From Microbacterium luteum (GTDB lineage: Bacteria > Actinomycetota > Actinomycetes > Actinomycetales > Microbacteriaceae): DNA of 64,000 nucleotides. Made by a program: the position numbers and the translations under genes. The DNA is taken from positions 2,852,001 through 2,916,000 of the forward strand of contig NZ_CP063814.1 of the NCBI RefSeq assembly GCF_015277875.1, given 5' to 3'. Below are positions 16,284 through 25,286 of this stretch, in pieces. The notes below the pieces were generated by a model. That model ran no database searches, had not been told where the DNA came from, and saw only the letters and a program-made list of their open reading frames with translations. Numbering within the stretch: position 1 is the first letter of the stretch; each line of letters begins with the position of its first letter.

Positions 16284-16315
16284 AACGCCCGCGACCCGGA
16301 CGGGTCGCGGGCGTT
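16284..16315 (-). terminator. Terminator of the rpoA-rplQ operon
   Basis: Perfect 14-bp stem (16284-16297 with 16302-16315) and a 4-nt loop, 30 bases after the rplQ stop. It closes the long leftward ribosomal transcription block. Confidence 0.85.
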
Positions 16316-16344
16316 CCGCAGGTGCCGGGCGGGCCGGCAGCAGG

Positions 16345-16914
16345 TCACTTCGTGGTGTCGGCGTCCTCGGCGGCGGCCTCCGCGGCCTCGCCCTCCTCGG
16401 TCGACTCGGCACCGGCGTCGGCGGACTCCTCGGCCGGAGCATCCTCAGCCGGGGTCTCCTCGGCCGCGGACTCCTCGGCCGGGGTCTCCTCGGCGACGGG
16501 GGCCGCCTCTTCCGCGGGCTCGGAGCGACGCTTGGTGCTCTTCGCCTTCGGCGTGACCGGCTCGAGAACGAGCTCGATCACGGCCATCGGCGCGTTGTCG
16601 CCCTTGCGGTTGCCGACCTTGGTGATGCGGGTGTATCCGCCCTCACGCTCGGCGACCAGCGGCGCGATCTCGGCGAACAGGACGTGCACGACTTCCTTGT
16701 CACCGATGATCGACTGCACGCGACGACGGGCGTGCAGGTCGCCGCGCTTGGCGAACGTGATCAGACGCTCGGCCAGCGGACGCAGGCGCTTCGCCTTGGT
16801 CTCGGTGGTCTGGATCGACTTGTGGGTGAACAGCGCCGCAGCGAGGTTCGCAAGCAGCAGGCGCTCGTGTGCGGGGCCGCCTCCGAGGCGGGGACCCTTC
16901 GTGGGCTTGGGCAT
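16345..16914 (-). CDS. rplQ: 50S ribosomal protein L17 with acidic C-terminal tail
   Basis: 189 residues; the L17 core is about 1-120 ([26 protein letters not shown]). The last 65 or so residues form a Glu/Ala/Pro-rich low-complexity tail, starting after a basic [11 protein letters not shown] stretch. The tail is about half again the normal length of L17 and is probably disordered. L17 binds near the polypeptide exit tunnel. The gene follows rpoA, its usual partner. Confidence 0.96.
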   Translation of the reverse strand: MPKPTKGPRLGGGPAHERLLLANLAAALFTHKSIQTTETKAKRLRPLAERLITFAKRGDLHARRRVQSIIGDKEVVHVLFAEIAPLVAEREGGYTRITKVGNRKGDNAPMAVIELVLEPVTPKAKSTKRRSEPAEEAAPVAEETPAEESAAEETPAEDAPAEESADAGAESTEEGEAAEAAAEDADTTK

Positions 16915-16976
16915 TTCTCAGTTACTCCAGGTGGGAAAGTCGGTCGAAGACGGATGCCGGTACGGCTCCGCGTGGC

Positions 16977-17966
16977 TCAGGCGTTCTCTTCGTCGTAGCC
17001 GGCGTAGAAGTGGGCGCCGTCGAACCCGGGGACCGAGTCCTTGAGCGAGAGGCCGAGCGAGACGAGCTTGTCGCGCACCTCGTCGACCGACTTCTGACCG
17101 AAGTTGCGGATGTTCATCAGCTGCGTCTCCGAGAGGGCGACCAGCTCCGAGACCGTGTTGATGCCTTCGCGCTTCAGGCAGTTGTACGAACGCACCGACA
17201 GATCGAGGTCCTCGATCGGCATCGACAGCTCGTTCGAGGCGACCTCCGCGACCGGCGCCGGGCCGATCTCGATGCCCTCGGCCTCGACGTTCAGCTCGCG
17301 GGCGAGACCGAACAGCTCGGTGAGGGTGCGACCGGCCGACGCGACCGCGTCACGCGGGGCGATCGAGGGCTTCGTCTCGACATCCAGGACCAGCTTGTCG
17401 AAGTCGGTGCGCTCCCCGGCACGGGTGGCGTCGACGCGGTAGCTGACCTTGAGCACCGGCGAGTAGATCGAGTCGACCGGGATCTGGCCGGCCTCGGCGT
17501 ACTCGTTGCGGTTCTGGTTCGCCGAGACGTAGCCGCGGCCGCGCTCGATGGTGAGCTCGAGCTCGAACTTGGCGGTGTCGTTCAGCGTGGCGATGACCAG
17601 CTCGGGGTTGTGCACCTCGACGCCGGCCGGCGCCGAGATGTCGGCGGCGGTGACCTCACCGGAGCCGGTCTTGCGCAGGTAGGCCGTGATGGGCTCGTCG
17701 CGCTCGCTGGAGACGACCAGCTGCTTGATGTTCAGGATGATCTCGGTGACATCCTCCTTCACACCCGGGATGGTGCTGAACTCGTGCAGGACGCCGTCGA
17801 TGCGGATGCCCGTGACGGCTGCGCCGGGGATCGACGAGAGGAGGCTGCGACGCAGCGCGTTGCCGATCGTGTAACCGAAGCCGGGCTCGAGCGGCTCGAT
17901 GACGAATCGGCTGCGGAACTCCCCGATCTTCTCCTCGTTCAGGGTGGGACGCTGTGCGATGAGCAC
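16977..17966 (-). CDS. rpoA: DNA-directed RNA polymerase subunit alpha
   Basis: 329 residues. The N-terminal domain (about 1-230) has [17 protein letters not shown] and dimerises to nucleate polymerase assembly. The C-terminal domain (about 245-315), with [14 protein letters not shown] and [12 protein letters not shown], contacts UP elements and activators. A Glu/Asp-rich linker joins them. It starts at 17966 and follows rpsK with a 153-base gap that holds a hairpin. Confidence 0.98.
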   Translation of the reverse strand: MLIAQRPTLNEEKIGEFRSRFVIEPLEPGFGYTIGNALRRSLLSSIPGAAVTGIRIDGVLHEFSTIPGVKEDVTEIILNIKQLVVSSERDEPITAYLRKTGSGEVTAADISAPAGVEVHNPELVIATLNDTAKFELELTIERGRGYVSANQNRNEYAEAGQIPVDSIYSPVLKVSYRVDATRAGERTDFDKLVLDVETKPSIAPRDAVASAGRTLTELFGLARELNVEAEGIEIGPAPVAEVASNELSMPIEDLDLSVRSYNCLKREGINTVSELVALSETQLMNIRNFGQKSVDEVRDKLVSLGLSLKDSVPGFDGAHFYAGYDEENA

Positions 17967-18069
17967 GATGTGTTCCTTTCGGCTAAGTGCCCGCTATATG
18001 ACACTTGCTGGTTGAGTTGTTGAGTTGTGGGACGGACTGCCGAGGCATCCCGTCGTGAAACGACCGAAT

Positions 18070-18109
18070 CCCGGGTCGGTGCGCGGGCGGACCCACGCAC
18101 CTACCCGGG
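18070..18109 (-). terminator. Hairpin between rpsK and rpoA
   Basis: 14-bp stem with one mismatch (18070-18083 with 18096-18109) and a 12-nt loop. Lying inside an operon-like row, it could act as a partial terminator or mRNA processing site and lower rpoA output relative to the ribosomal genes. Confidence 0.5.
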
Positions 18110-18119
18110 TGCGGCAAAC

Positions 18120-18518
18120 TCAGACGCGGCGACGCTTGGGCGGGCGGCAGCCGTTGTGCGCCTGCGGGGTGACGTCCTGGATGGACCCCACCTCGAGGCC
18201 GGCGGCCTGCAGCGAGCGGATCGCGGTCTCGCGGCCCGAACCCGGGCCCTTCACGAAGACGTCGACCTTCTTGACGCCGTGGTCCTGCGCCTGGCGCGCG
18301 GCGGCCTCGGCGGCCATGCCCGCGGCATACGGGGTCGACTTGCGCGAGCCCTTGAAGCCCACGCCGCCGGAGGACGCCCAGCTGATGACAGCGCCCGACG
18401 GGTCGGTGATCGAGACGATCGTGTTGTTGAACGTCGACTTGATGTGGGCCTGGCCCAGCGCGATGTTCTTCTTCTCCTTGCGGCGCGGCTTGCGCGCAGC
18501 GGTCTTGGCCTGTGCCAT
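18120..18518 (-). CDS. rpsK: 30S ribosomal protein S11
   Basis: 132 residues, with a basic N-terminus ([13 protein letters not shown]) and the S11 core [14 protein letters not shown] and [15 protein letters not shown]11 sits on the 30S platform and contacts the mRNA exit. The C-terminus ends PPKRRRV, as usual. In many actinobacteria rpsD follows; here it does not. Confidence 0.97.
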   Translation of the reverse strand: MAQAKTAARKPRRKEKKNIALGQAHIKSTFNNTIVSITDPSGAVISWASSGGVGFKGSRKSTPYAAGMAAEAAARQAQDHGVKKVDVFVKGPGSGRETAIRSLQAAGLEVGSIQDVTPQAHNGCRPPKRRRV

Positions 18519-18549
18519 GAGTGTTCTCCTCTAAACCTTGCAGCGCGCC

Positions 18550-18924
18550 TTAGCGGGCCTTCTTCTTACCGGCGACGGTGCGCTTCGGGCCCTTGCGGGT
18601 GCGCGCGTTGGTCTTGGTGCGCTGTCCGCGCACGGGCAGGCCGCGGCGGTGACGCAGGCCCTCGTAGGAGCCGATCTCGACCTTGCGGCGGATGTCGGCG
18701 GCCACCTCGCGGCGGAGGTCACCCTCGACCTTGTAGGTGCCCTCGATGAAGTCGCGGAGTGCCACCAGCTGGTCGTCGGTGAGGTCCTTGACGCGGATGT
18801 CGCCGTTGATCTCGGTCGAAGCGAGGATCTCGGCGGAGCGGGTACGGCCGATGCCGTAGATGTACGTGAGAGCGATCACCACGCGCTTGTCGCGCGGGAT
18901 GTCGACTCCGGCCAGACGTGCCAT
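18550..18924 (-). CDS. rpsM: 30S ribosomal protein S13
   Basis: 124 residues of normal length. Landmarks are [14 protein letters not shown] at the start, [14 protein letters not shown], and [20 protein letters not shown] near the basic tail that reaches the P-site tRNA. S13 forms the head bridges to the 50S subunit. Confidence 0.97.
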   Translation of the reverse strand: MARLAGVDIPRDKRVVIALTYIYGIGRTRSAEILASTEINGDIRVKDLTDDQLVALRDFIEGTYKVEGDLRREVAADIRRKVEIGSYEGLRHRRGLPVRGQRTKTNARTRKGPKRTVAGKKKAR

Positions 18925-18957
18925 GTCGTCTCCAAAGGAGTGTCGTGGAGGTGTGGA

Positions 18958-19018
18958 GCAGGATCGGTGCCCGGGCCTCCGCCCCGAGGTGTCCCCGCCG
19001 AAGCGGTTCTGATCCTGC
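18958..19018. other. Spacer between rpmJ and rpsM with long-range inverted repeat
   Basis: The 130-base gap (18925-19054) contains 8-bp arms GCAGGATC (18958-18965) and GATCCTGC (19011-19018), closing a GC-rich interior. It could be a processing or regulatory structure in the leader of rpsM. No open reading frame of note is present. Confidence 0.35.
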
Positions 19019-19054
19019 CGAAGGTGTGTTCAGTTGTACGTGGGTGGTGCTGTC

Positions 19055-19171
19055 TCAACCCTGGCGCTGCTTGTGGCGCGGGTTGGACTTGCAGATGACC
19101 ATGACGCGGCCGTTGCGACGGATGACCTTGCAGTGGTCGCAGATCGGCTTGACGCTCGGGTTGACCTTCAT
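19055..19171 (-). CDS. rpmJ: 50S ribosomal protein L36
   Basis: 38 residues ([19 protein letters not shown] and onward). The zinc-binding set is complete: Cys11, Cys14, Cys27 and His33, so this is the C+ (zinc ribbon) form. The start ATG at 19171 has AAGGAAAAGAAC upstream. L36 is the smallest 50S protein and sits near helix 89-91 of 23S rRNA. It lies between infA and rpsM, as is typical. Confidence 0.97.
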   Translation of the reverse strand: MKVNPSVKPICDHCKVIRRNGRVMVICKSNPRHKQRQG

Positions 19172-19250
19172 TGTTCTTTTCCTTGTTCGCTGTCTTCGTG
19201 CCTCGGCGCGCGGATGGTGCCGCCCTCCGGGCCGTTACTTCTCGACCGGC

Positions 19251-19472
19251 TCAGCGGTAGCGGTACACGATCCGACCTCGGGTGAGGTCGTACGGGCTGA
19301 GTTCGACGACGACGCGGTCCTCGGGGATGATGCGGATGTAGTTCTGCCGCATCTTTCCGGAGATCGTGGCCAGCACCTTGTGCCCGTTGGTCAGCTCGAC
19401 GCGGAACATCGCGTTGGGCAGAGCCTCGGAGATGACGCCCTCGATCTCGATGACACCGTCTTTCTTCGCCAT
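19251..19472 (-). CDS. infA: Translation initiation factor IF-1
   Basis: 73 residues, a single OB fold. Landmarks are [37 protein letters not shown] and a closing [10 protein letters not shown]-1 occupies the 30S A site during initiation. It opens the infA-rpmJ-rpsM-rpsK-rpoA-rplQ row and has a good promoter about 145 bases upstream. Confidence 0.97.
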   Translation of the reverse strand: MAKKDGVIEIEGVISEALPNAMFRVELTNGHKVLATISGKMRQNYIRIIPEDRVVVELSPYDLTRGRIVYRYR

Positions 19473-19614
19473 AAACTCACTATCGCTCGTGCAGTCCGCG
19501 CGCTCGGAGCAGCGTCACGGCCATGGCCGTTCGGCGCCCCGTGCAGCCGGTCGGTCTGCGGTGATGGGTTCGGTGCGCGGACACGCCGCGATGGGCGCAA
19601 CGCACCAAAGAACG

Positions 19615-19643
19615 AGCATACGTGGTATTGCCTCCGCGCACAA
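19615..19643 (-). promoter_or_regulatory. Promoter of the infA-rplQ operon
   Basis: On the minus strand TTGTGC (19638-19643), a 17-bp spacer and TATGCT (19615-19620) make a good sigma-70-type promoter. The transcript would start near 19608 with a leader of about 135 nt before infA. Confidence 0.7.
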
Positions 19644-19721
19644 CTAGCCGCTATCCTCCCACCCCCTGAACCCGGCCCGCGCGCCCGCTCTGCTCCCGCT
19701 CGCCCCCGCATCCCACCTCGT

Positions 19722-19788
19722 CGAGAAACACCCTTCCGCACGACAAACACCGCATTGCGCGATGTCTCGCGCCGTTCTGCGTTTCTCG
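19722..19788. repeat. Imperfect palindrome upstream of the AbiEi-like gene
   Basis: Outer arms CGAGAAAC (19722-19729) and GTTTCTCG (19781-19788) enclose a second weaker pair (CGACAAACACCGC with GCGATGTCTCG). The same two-part arrangement, with nearly the same words, recurs after the gene at 20871-20933. The pair therefore brackets the gene. The 408-base gap 19473-19880 holds only the infA promoter and this element. Confidence 0.6.
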
Positions 19789-19880
19789 GTGCTCCTCCAC
19801 AGCCACGCTCGCCGGGTGGGGTTTCCACGGCGGTGCGCTTCGCGCGACGTCGGAGCCAGCGCGCGCGAAAGGGTCTGGTC

Positions 19881-20855
19881 ATGCCGTCTCCGATCTCGTT
19901 GCTGCGCCCGTCCCCCATCCCGCTCCATGCCGTGCGACAACTCGACGCCGGGCGGTTGCGCGCACGCGGCGACGCGGGCTTCGTGCGCGTTCGCACGGGC
20001 GTCTACGCGGATCGGCGACTCTGGCAGGACCTCGCTCCCTGGGAGCGCTATCTCGCACGGGTGCATGCGGTGGCGGCTCGCCGCCCGGACACGATCTTCG
20101 CCTTCGAATCAGCCGCGGCGCTGCTCGGCCTGCCGATCTTCGGGGAGCCGCGCGACCTCCACACCTACGACCCCGACCGGACGCGCTCCCGGCGCTTCGG
20201 CGATGTCGTCGTCCACACGAGCGAAGATCCGAAGATGATCCGCAGCGGGGTGATCAGCGTCACCTCGGTGGCCGACACCGCGCTCGATCTGCTTCGCGTG
20301 CTCACGCCGGCCTTCGCACTCGCGGTCGCCGACGCGGCGATCGCGCCATCCCTCGCGAACGCGACGAGTCAGGCTCATCTCCGCGCGCTCGCGGAGACGG
20401 CAGCGAACCCGCGCCGCCGCGCGCAGGCGCTGTGGGCGGTGGACCGCGCAGATCCGCAGGCCGAGTCGCCCGCAGAATCGATCAGCCGCGCGGTCATCGA
20501 ATGGACGGGCTTCGAGGCACCCGAGCTTCAGCGGTGGTTTTCGAGCGAGGGCTTCGATGACCGCGTCGACTTCTTCTTCCCGCGGGCACGGGTGATCGGC
20601 GAATCCGACGGGTACGACAAGTACGCCGCTGAGGACTCCCGAGACGCCGTGCGCGGCATCGTCGCCGAGAAGCAACGCGAAGACAGGCTCCGGCGCCAGT
20701 GCGACGGTTTCGCCCGCTGGGACCGGGCCGACGCACTCGCGGTGACACCGCTTCGGCGCAAGCTCCACGCCGCGGGGCTGCGCGCCGAGCGGCCGGAGCA
20801 GACCGTCATGCTCGCGACGCTCCGGGCGCGCCGGCCCGACGGCCGCCATCCGTGA
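19881..20855 (+). CDS. AbiEi-like / DUF559-type protein (possible restriction-fold nuclease)
   Basis: 324 residues. The first part (about 15-60, VRQLDAGRLRARGDAGFVRV, VYADRRLW) resembles the winged-helix region of AbiEi-type antitoxin proteins. The middle (about 70-180) includes FAFESAAALLGLP and SVADTALDLLR, typical of this family. The C-terminal part (about 210-300) has DFFFPRARVIGESDGYDKY followed by EKQREDRLRRQ, the spacing of the D...E-x-DG...K pattern in DUF559/Vsr-like nucleases, so a nuclease-like fold is plausible. No toxin partner is next to it. It sits opposite to the ribosomal genes, between palindromes that resemble each other. Start ATG 19881 has AAAGGG ahead. Function unknown. 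Confidence 0.75.
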   Translation: MPSPISLLRPSPIPLHAVRQLDAGRLRARGDAGFVRVRTGVYADRRLWQDLAPWERYLARVHAVAARRPDTIFAFESAAALLGLPIFGEPRDLHTYDPDRTRSRRFGDVVVHTSEDPKMIRSGVISVTSVADTALDLLRVLTPAFALAVADAAIAPSLANATSQAHLRALAETAANPRRRAQALWAVDRADPQAESPAESISRAVIEWTGFEAPELQRWFSSEGFDDRVDFFFPRARVIGESDGYDKYAAEDSRDAVRGIVAEKQREDRLRRQCDGFARWDRADALAVTPLRRKLHAAGLRAERPEQTVMLATLRARRPDGRHP

Positions 20856-20870
20856 AGCAGCACCCGCCTC

Positions 20871-20933
20871 GAGAAACACCGAACGCCCCGAGACACCAGG
20901 CGATGCGTGGTTTCTCGGGGCATTCGGGGTTTG
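20871..20933. repeat. Long palindrome downstream of the AbiEi-like gene, possible terminator
   Basis: Arms 20873-20898 and 20908-20933 pair at 22 of 26 positions around a 9-nt loop. It lies between two convergent genes, so it can end both transcripts, and it shares the CGAGAAACACC and GTTTCTCGG words with the element at 19722-19788. Confidence 0.7.
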
Positions 20934-20975
20934 TCGGCGCCACGGCGCCCGCAGGCGCGGGGCGGGATGCGCGGG

Positions 20976-21662
20976 TCAGGTGAAGAGGGAGGCCAGGTTG
21001 TCGGGCTCGGGAAGCTCGGAGTTGGCGATGACCTCGCCGTTGACCTCGATCGTCGGGGTTGCGATGCCGGAGTTGCCGGGCTGGATCGGGGTCTCCTGCG
21101 TCATCGCGGTGACGTAGTCGCTGTACTCGCCCTCGGTGACGCACGTGTCGATGCCGGTGACGCCGGCACCCTCGGCCATCGCGAGGATCTCCTCGTCGGT
21201 CAGGCCCTCGGTGTTCTCGGTCGGCTGTCCCGCGAACATCGCCTGCATGAACGGCACGGCCGCGTCGGGGTCCGCCTCGGCGACGCAGTACATCGCGTTC
21301 GCCGCACGCGTCGAGTACTCGGTTCCCTGCGAATAGCGGTCGAGGATCGAGATGGGGTGGATGTTGAGCGTGATCGTGCCGTCGTCCACGAGCTCGAGGA
21401 TGGCGTCGCCGTAGGCCTCTTCGAACTGACCGCAGATGGGACACATGAAGTCGATGTACGTGTCCATCGACTGCTCGCCGTCACCGACGACGACCGCACC
21501 GGTCTCCTGGTCGATGCCGGAGCCCTGCGGGGGCTCACCGGGATCGGTGGCGGCGTTGTTCATCCACACCACCAGCACGGTCACGACGACCAGCACCGCG
21601 ACGACCACGACACTGACCCAGACGGCGAACCAGTTCGTCTGCTTCGCGTTCGCTGCCATCAT
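20976..21662 (-). CDS. DsbA-family membrane-anchored thiol-disulfide oxidoreductase
   Basis: 228 residues. One membrane helix (about 12-34) is followed by an extracytoplasmic thioredoxin-like domain of the DsbA/DsbG type. The active site is CPIC (Cys74, Cys77) in YIDFMCPICGQFEEAYG. The helical insertion (AMYCVAEADPD, AMFAGQP) and the cis-Pro strand GIATPTIEVNG are in place. It also has two additional cysteines (in AMYCV and DTCVT). It probably forms or shuffles disulfides in exported proteins such as the Cys-rich GH6. It starts 16 bases after map and so joins the secY-adk-map row. GAGGAA lies six bases ahead of the ATG at 21662; an ATG one codon later is possible. Confidence 0.88.
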   Translation of the reverse strand: MMAANAKQTNWFAVWVSVVVVAVLVVVTVLVVWMNNAATDPGEPPQGSGIDQETGAVVVGDGEQSMDTYIDFMCPICGQFEEAYGDAILELVDDGTITLNIHPISILDRYSQGTEYSTRAANAMYCVAEADPDAAVPFMQAMFAGQPTENTEGLTDEEILAMAEGAGVTGIDTCVTEGEYSDYVTAMTQETPIQPGNSGIATPTIEVNGEVIANSELPEPDNLASLFT

Positions 21663-21677
21663 GCTGTGTTCCTCTTC

Positions 21678-22523
21678 CTATGCGATCTCTCGGGGCGTGA
21701 CGCCGAACGGCGCGAGGCCCTCCGCACCGCCGTCGGGCGCGGTGAGCACCCAGACTCCGCCATCATGCACGGCGACGCTATGTTCCCAATGTGAACCGGC
21801 CATGCCGTCGACCGTCGAGACCGTCCAGCCGTCGTCTTCGACGAACGTGACATCGCTGCCGGCGACGACCATCGGCTCGATCGCGAGCACGAGCCCCGGG
21901 CGCACCTCCGGCCCGGGGTCGGCGACGCGGTAGTTGAACACCGACGGCGACTCGTGCATCTTGCGACCGATGCCATGCCCGACGTACTCGCGCAGGATGC
22001 CGTACTCGCCCTGCGCCTCGATGTAGGCCTGGATGGCGGCGCCGATCTCGCCGATGTGCGTCGCGGTCGACAGGGCGGCGATCCCGGCCCACAGCGACCC
22101 CCGCGTCACCCGCGACAGCTCTTCGCGAGCGGCCACGACCTCGGGACGGTCGGGGTCGGGAAGCACCACGGTGAAGGCGGAGTCCCCGTTCCAGCCGCGG
22201 TACTCGGCGCCGGCGTCGACCGACACGATGTCACCGGGCTGCAGCACGCGGTCGCCGGGGATGCCGTGGACGACCTGCTCGTTCACGGAGGCGCAGATGG
22301 TGTGACGGTATCCGCGGACCATCTGGAAGTTCGACTTCGCCCCGCGGGAGGTGATCACCTCGGATGCGGCCGCATCCAGCTCCGCGGTGGTCACGCCCGG
22401 TCCGATGAGCGACCGGACGGCGGCCAGGGCGTCGGCGGTGATGCGGCCGGGCTCGATCATCGAGCGCAGCTGCGCCGGGGTCTTGTAGAGGGAGCGGCGA
22501 CCGGGGAGGAGCGACGGCGACAC
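21678..22523 (-). CDS. map: Methionine aminopeptidase, type I
   Basis: 281 residues. The enzyme removes the initiator Met from new proteins. The five metal ligands are visible: Asp in SVDAGAEY, Asp in NGDSAF, His in VGHGIGRKMHE, Glu in AIEPMV and Glu in HWEHSVAV. The substrate-pocket His is in GYRHTICASVNEQVVHG. The start is GTG at 22523, one base after the adk stop, so translation is coupled to adk; no in-frame ATG lies nearby before the conserved SLYKTPAQL. Confidence 0.95.
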   Translation of the reverse strand: MSPSLLPGRRSLYKTPAQLRSMIEPGRITADALAAVRSLIGPGVTTAELDAAASEVITSRGAKSNFQMVRGYRHTICASVNEQVVHGIPGDRVLQPGDIVSVDAGAEYRGWNGDSAFTVVLPDPDRPEVVAAREELSRVTRGSLWAGIAALSTATHIGEIGAAIQAYIEAQGEYGILREYVGHGIGRKMHESPSVFNYRVADPGPEVRPGLVLAIEPMVVAGSDVTFVEDDGWTVSTVDGMAGSHWEHSVAVHDGGVWVLTAPDGGAEGLAPFGVTPREIA

Positions 22524-22524
22524 G

Positions 22525-23130
22525 TCAGGCCAGGGCGCGGCGCGCGAGACCGCGCGCTTCGAGAGCCGCCACGATCCGCTCGGTGATCTCGTCGAGCGTG
22601 CCGACGCCGTCGATCGTGTCGACGACGTCGCGCTCGCGGTAGACGTCGAGGATCGGAGCGGTCTCGCGCTCGTAGATGCCGAGGCGGTTGGCGATGACCT
22701 CTTCGGTGTCATCGGTGCGCCCCTGCTCCCGAGCACGCTGCGTCAGCCGCGAGATGCTCTCCTCGCGGGGCACGTTCAGCTCGATGACGGCGTCGATCTT
22801 CTCGTCGCGCGCGGCGAGGAACGCGTCGAGGTCGGCGACCTGGCCGAGGTTGCGGGGGTACCCGTCGAGCAGGAATCCGTTCGCCGCGTCGTCCTGGCCG
22901 AGGCGCTCGGCCACGACGGCGCTGGTGAGCTCATCGGGAACGAGGTTGCCCGCTTCGATCAGCGCCTTCACCTGGTTGCCCAGGTCGGACCCGGCGGCGA
23001 CGGCCGCGCGGAACATGTCTCCGGTCGAGATCGCCGGGACCCCGAAGGCGTCGGCGATGCGCACGCCCTGCGTGCCCTTGCCGGAGCCCTGGGGCCCCAC
23101 GATGAGAAGACGAGCGGTCTGATCCGTCAT
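22525..23130 (-). CDS. adk: Adenylate kinase
   Basis: 201 residues. It interconverts ATP + AMP and 2 ADP. The P-loop is VGPQGSGKGTQ, the AMP-binding STGDMFR is present, DGYPRN is the core motif, and the LID is the short non-zinc form (RAREQGRTDDTEEVIANRL). It overlaps the secY stop by four bases (ATGA), the classic secY-adk-map arrangement. Confidence 0.97.
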   Translation of the reverse strand: MTDQTARLLIVGPQGSGKGTQGVRIADAFGVPAISTGDMFRAAVAAGSDLGNQVKALIEAGNLVPDELTSAVVAERLGQDDAANGFLLDGYPRNLGQVADLDAFLAARDEKIDAVIELNVPREESISRLTQRAREQGRTDDTEEVIANRLGIYERETAPILDVYRERDVVDTIDGVGTLDEITERIVAALEARGLARRALA

Positions 23131-24449
23131 CGGAGGAGCCCTTCGTAATGACGCTGCTGAAGCTGAGCGTCGATCTGCTTCACGGTCTCGAGACCCACAC
23201 CGACGATGATGAGGATCGACGCGCCGCCGAACGGGAAGTTCTGGTTCGCCCCGACTGTCGCGAGCGCGATCAGCGGCAGCAGCGCGATCAGACCCAGGTA
23301 GATCGATCCCGGCAGGGTGATGCGCGTGAGCACGTAGTCGAGGTACTCGGCCGTGGGGCGCCCCGCGCGGATGCCGGGGATGAACCCGCCGTACTTCTTC
23401 ATGTTGTCGGCCACATCAACCGGGTTGAAGGTGATCGCGACGTAGAAGTAGGTGAACCCGACGATGAGGAGGAAGTAGGTCGCCATGTAGATCGGCGAGT
23501 CACCCGTCGTGAAGTACTGCGCGATCCACGCCACCCACGGGGCGGCTTCCTGCCCGGCCTGGGGCTGGTTGAACTGCGCGATCAGCGCGGGGATGTACAG
23601 CAGCGACGAGGCGAAGATGACGGGCACCACGCCGGCCATGTTCACCTTGATCGGGATGTAGGTGTTGGTGCCGCCGTAGGTGCGCCGGCCCACCATGCGC
23701 TTGGCGTACTGCACGGGGATGCGCCGCTGCGACTGCTCGACGAAGACCACGAGCGCGACCACCACGATGCCCACGGCCAGCACGAGCAGGAAGATCTCGA
23801 ACCCCTGCGAGGTCGCGATCGCCCACATCGATGCCGGGAAGGCCGCCGCGATCGAGGTGAAGATGAGCAGCGACATGCCGTTGCCGATGCCGCGCTCGGT
23901 GACGAGCTCGGCGAACCACATGATCAGGCCGGTGCCGGCGGTCATGGTGATGATGACGAGCAGCTGAGCCCACCACACGTCGTTGGTGAGCACCTGCTGG
24001 CACGCGGCGACGTCGGTCACGCCGAACAGCTGACCGCTGCGGGCGACGGTGACGAGGGTCGTGGACTGCAGCAGCGCGAGCGCGATGGTGAGGTAGCGCG
24101 TGTACTGCGTGAGCTTGGCCTGACCCGACTGGCCCTCCTTGTAGAGGGTCTCGAAGTGCGGGATGACCACGCGCAGCAGCTGCACGATGATCGTCGCAGT
24201 GATGTAGGGCATGACGCCCAGCGCGAAGATGGAGAGCTGCAGCAGCGCGCCGCCGGAGAACAGGTTCACCAGCGACAGCAGACCCTCGGTCGTCCCGGTG
24301 ATCTGGAGACACTCCTGGATGTTCGGGAAGTCCACGAACGGGGCCGGTATGTGCGCTCCCAGACGATAGATGGCGATGATCGCGAGGGTGAACGCGATCT
24401 TCCGCCGCAGGTCGGGAGTGCGGAAGACCCGCGCGATGGCGCTGAACAA
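23127..24449 (-). CDS. secY: Protein translocase subunit SecY
   Basis: 440 residues with ten membrane helices; this is the channel of the Sec machinery. Landmarks are FRTPDLRRKIAFTLAIIAIY, RLGAHIPAPFVD, the plug-region FSGGALLQLSIFALGVMPYITA, and QRRIPVQYAKRMVGRR in the cytoplasmic loop that contacts the ribosome and SecA. The start is TTG at 24449, with CTGGAGG eight bases ahead, giving the usual N-terminus FSAIARVF; the longer frame would add a Pro-rich stretch. Confidence 0.96.
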   Translation of the reverse strand: MFSAIARVFRTPDLRRKIAFTLAIIAIYRLGAHIPAPFVDFPNIQECLQITGTTEGLLSLVNLFSGGALLQLSIFALGVMPYITATIIVQLLRVVIPHFETLYKEGQSGQAKLTQYTRYLTIALALLQSTTLVTVARSGQLFGVTDVAACQQVLTNDVWWAQLLVIITMTAGTGLIMWFAELVTERGIGNGMSLLIFTSIAAAFPASMWAIATSQGFEIFLLVLAVGIVVVALVVFVEQSQRRIPVQYAKRMVGRRTYGGTNTYIPIKVNMAGVVPVIFASSLLYIPALIAQFNQPQAGQEAAPWVAWIAQYFTTGDSPIYMATYFLLIVGFTYFYVAITFNPVDVADNMKKYGGFIPGIRAGRPTAEYLDYVLTRITLPGSIYLGLIALLPLIALATVGANQNFPFGGASILIIVGVGLETVKQIDAQLQQRHYEGLLR

Positions 24450-24512
24450 GACGATGCCTCCAGGTGGGAATGCGCGGCGGCACACAGGCGCGCCGTTACC
24501 CAGGGTAGCCGA

Positions 24513-24542
24513 ACGGGGGCCGGAGTGATCTCCGGCCCCCGT
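24513..24542 (-). terminator. Hairpin between rplO and secY
   Basis: 13-bp perfect stem (24513-24525 with 24530-24542) and a TGAT loop directly after the rplO stop. There is no clear U tract, so it may attenuate or protect the mRNA rather than fully stop transcription. secY may depend partly on a promoter in the 63 bases that follow. Confidence 0.6.
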
Positions 24543-24549
24543 CAGGGAC

Positions 24550-25101
24550 TTACTTGATCGAACCGCCTGCGGCGACGATCTTCTGCTCGGCAGAACCCGA
24601 GACCTTGTCGACCTCGACGGTCAGGGCGACCGAGATGTCGCCGGTGCCGAGCACCTTGACCTTCTCGTTCTTGCGGACGGCACCCTTGGCGACGAGGTCG
24701 CTCACGGTGACGTCGCCGCCCTCGGGGTAGAGCTCCGCGAGCTTGCTCAGGTTCACGACCTGGTACTCCACGCGGAACGGGTTCTTGAACCCGCGCAGCT
24801 TCGGGGTGCGCATGTGCAGCGGCATCTGGCCACCCTCGAAGCCGGGACGCACCTGGTAGCGCGCCTTCGTGCCCTTGGTTCCACGGCCGGCGGTCTTACC
24901 CTTCGAGCCCTCACCGCGACCCACACGGGTCTTGGCGGTGTGGGCGCCGGGGACCGGACGCAGGTGGTGCACCTTGAGCACGCCGGGGCGCGAGGCAGCG
25001 GCCTCGGTCTCGGCGGGCTTCGCGGACTTCTTCGCGGCGGGCTTGGTCGCCGCCTTCTTCGCCGGAGCCTTGTCGGCTTCGGCCTTGTCGTTCTCAGCCA
25101 T
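24550..25101 (-). CDS. rplO: 50S ribosomal protein L15 with Lys/Ala-rich N-terminal extension
   Basis: 183 residues. The core begins near residue 40 ([32 protein letters not shown]). The first 38 residues are a Lys/Ala/Glu low-complexity extension not found in standard L15 of about 145 residues. L15 is a late-assembly 50S protein. It overlaps the rpmD stop at 25101. Confidence 0.97.
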   Translation of the reverse strand: MAENDKAEADKAPAKKAATKPAAKKSAKPAETEAAASRPGVLKVHHLRPVPGAHTAKTRVGRGEGSKGKTAGRGTKGTKARYQVRPGFEGGQMPLHMRTPKLRGFKNPFRVEYQVVNLSKLAELYPEGGDVTVSDLVAKGAVRKNEKVKVLGTGDISVALTVEVDKVSGSAEQKIVAAGGSIK

Positions 25102-25286
25102 CAGTCGATCTCCTCAACCTTCACGAGGTGGGCGACGGTCTTGACGTAACCGCGCGTCTGCGCGTCGTCGGGACGGACGACCGAGTCGCCGATCCGCTTC
25201 AGACCGAGGCTGCGCAGCGTGTCACGCTGGTTCTGCTTCTCGCTCACCTTGGACTTGACCTGGGTCACCTTCAGACGTGCGGCCAT
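25101..25286 (-). CDS. rpmD: 50S ribosomal protein L30
   Basis: 61 residues of normal length ([27 protein letters not shown]). Two consecutive in-frame ATG codons occur; the downstream one at 25286 gives the usual MAARLK start, while the one at 25289 overlaps the rpsE stop as ATGA. Confidence 0.96.
   Translation of the reverse strand: MAARLKVTQVKSKVSEKQNQRDTLRSLGLKRIGDSVVRPDDAQTRGYVKTVAHLVKVEEID

Noticed and set aside
19881..20855. Complete AbiE toxin-antitoxin pair
   Set aside because: No AbiEii-type nucleotidyltransferase toxin gene lies on either side; neighbours are housekeeping genes.
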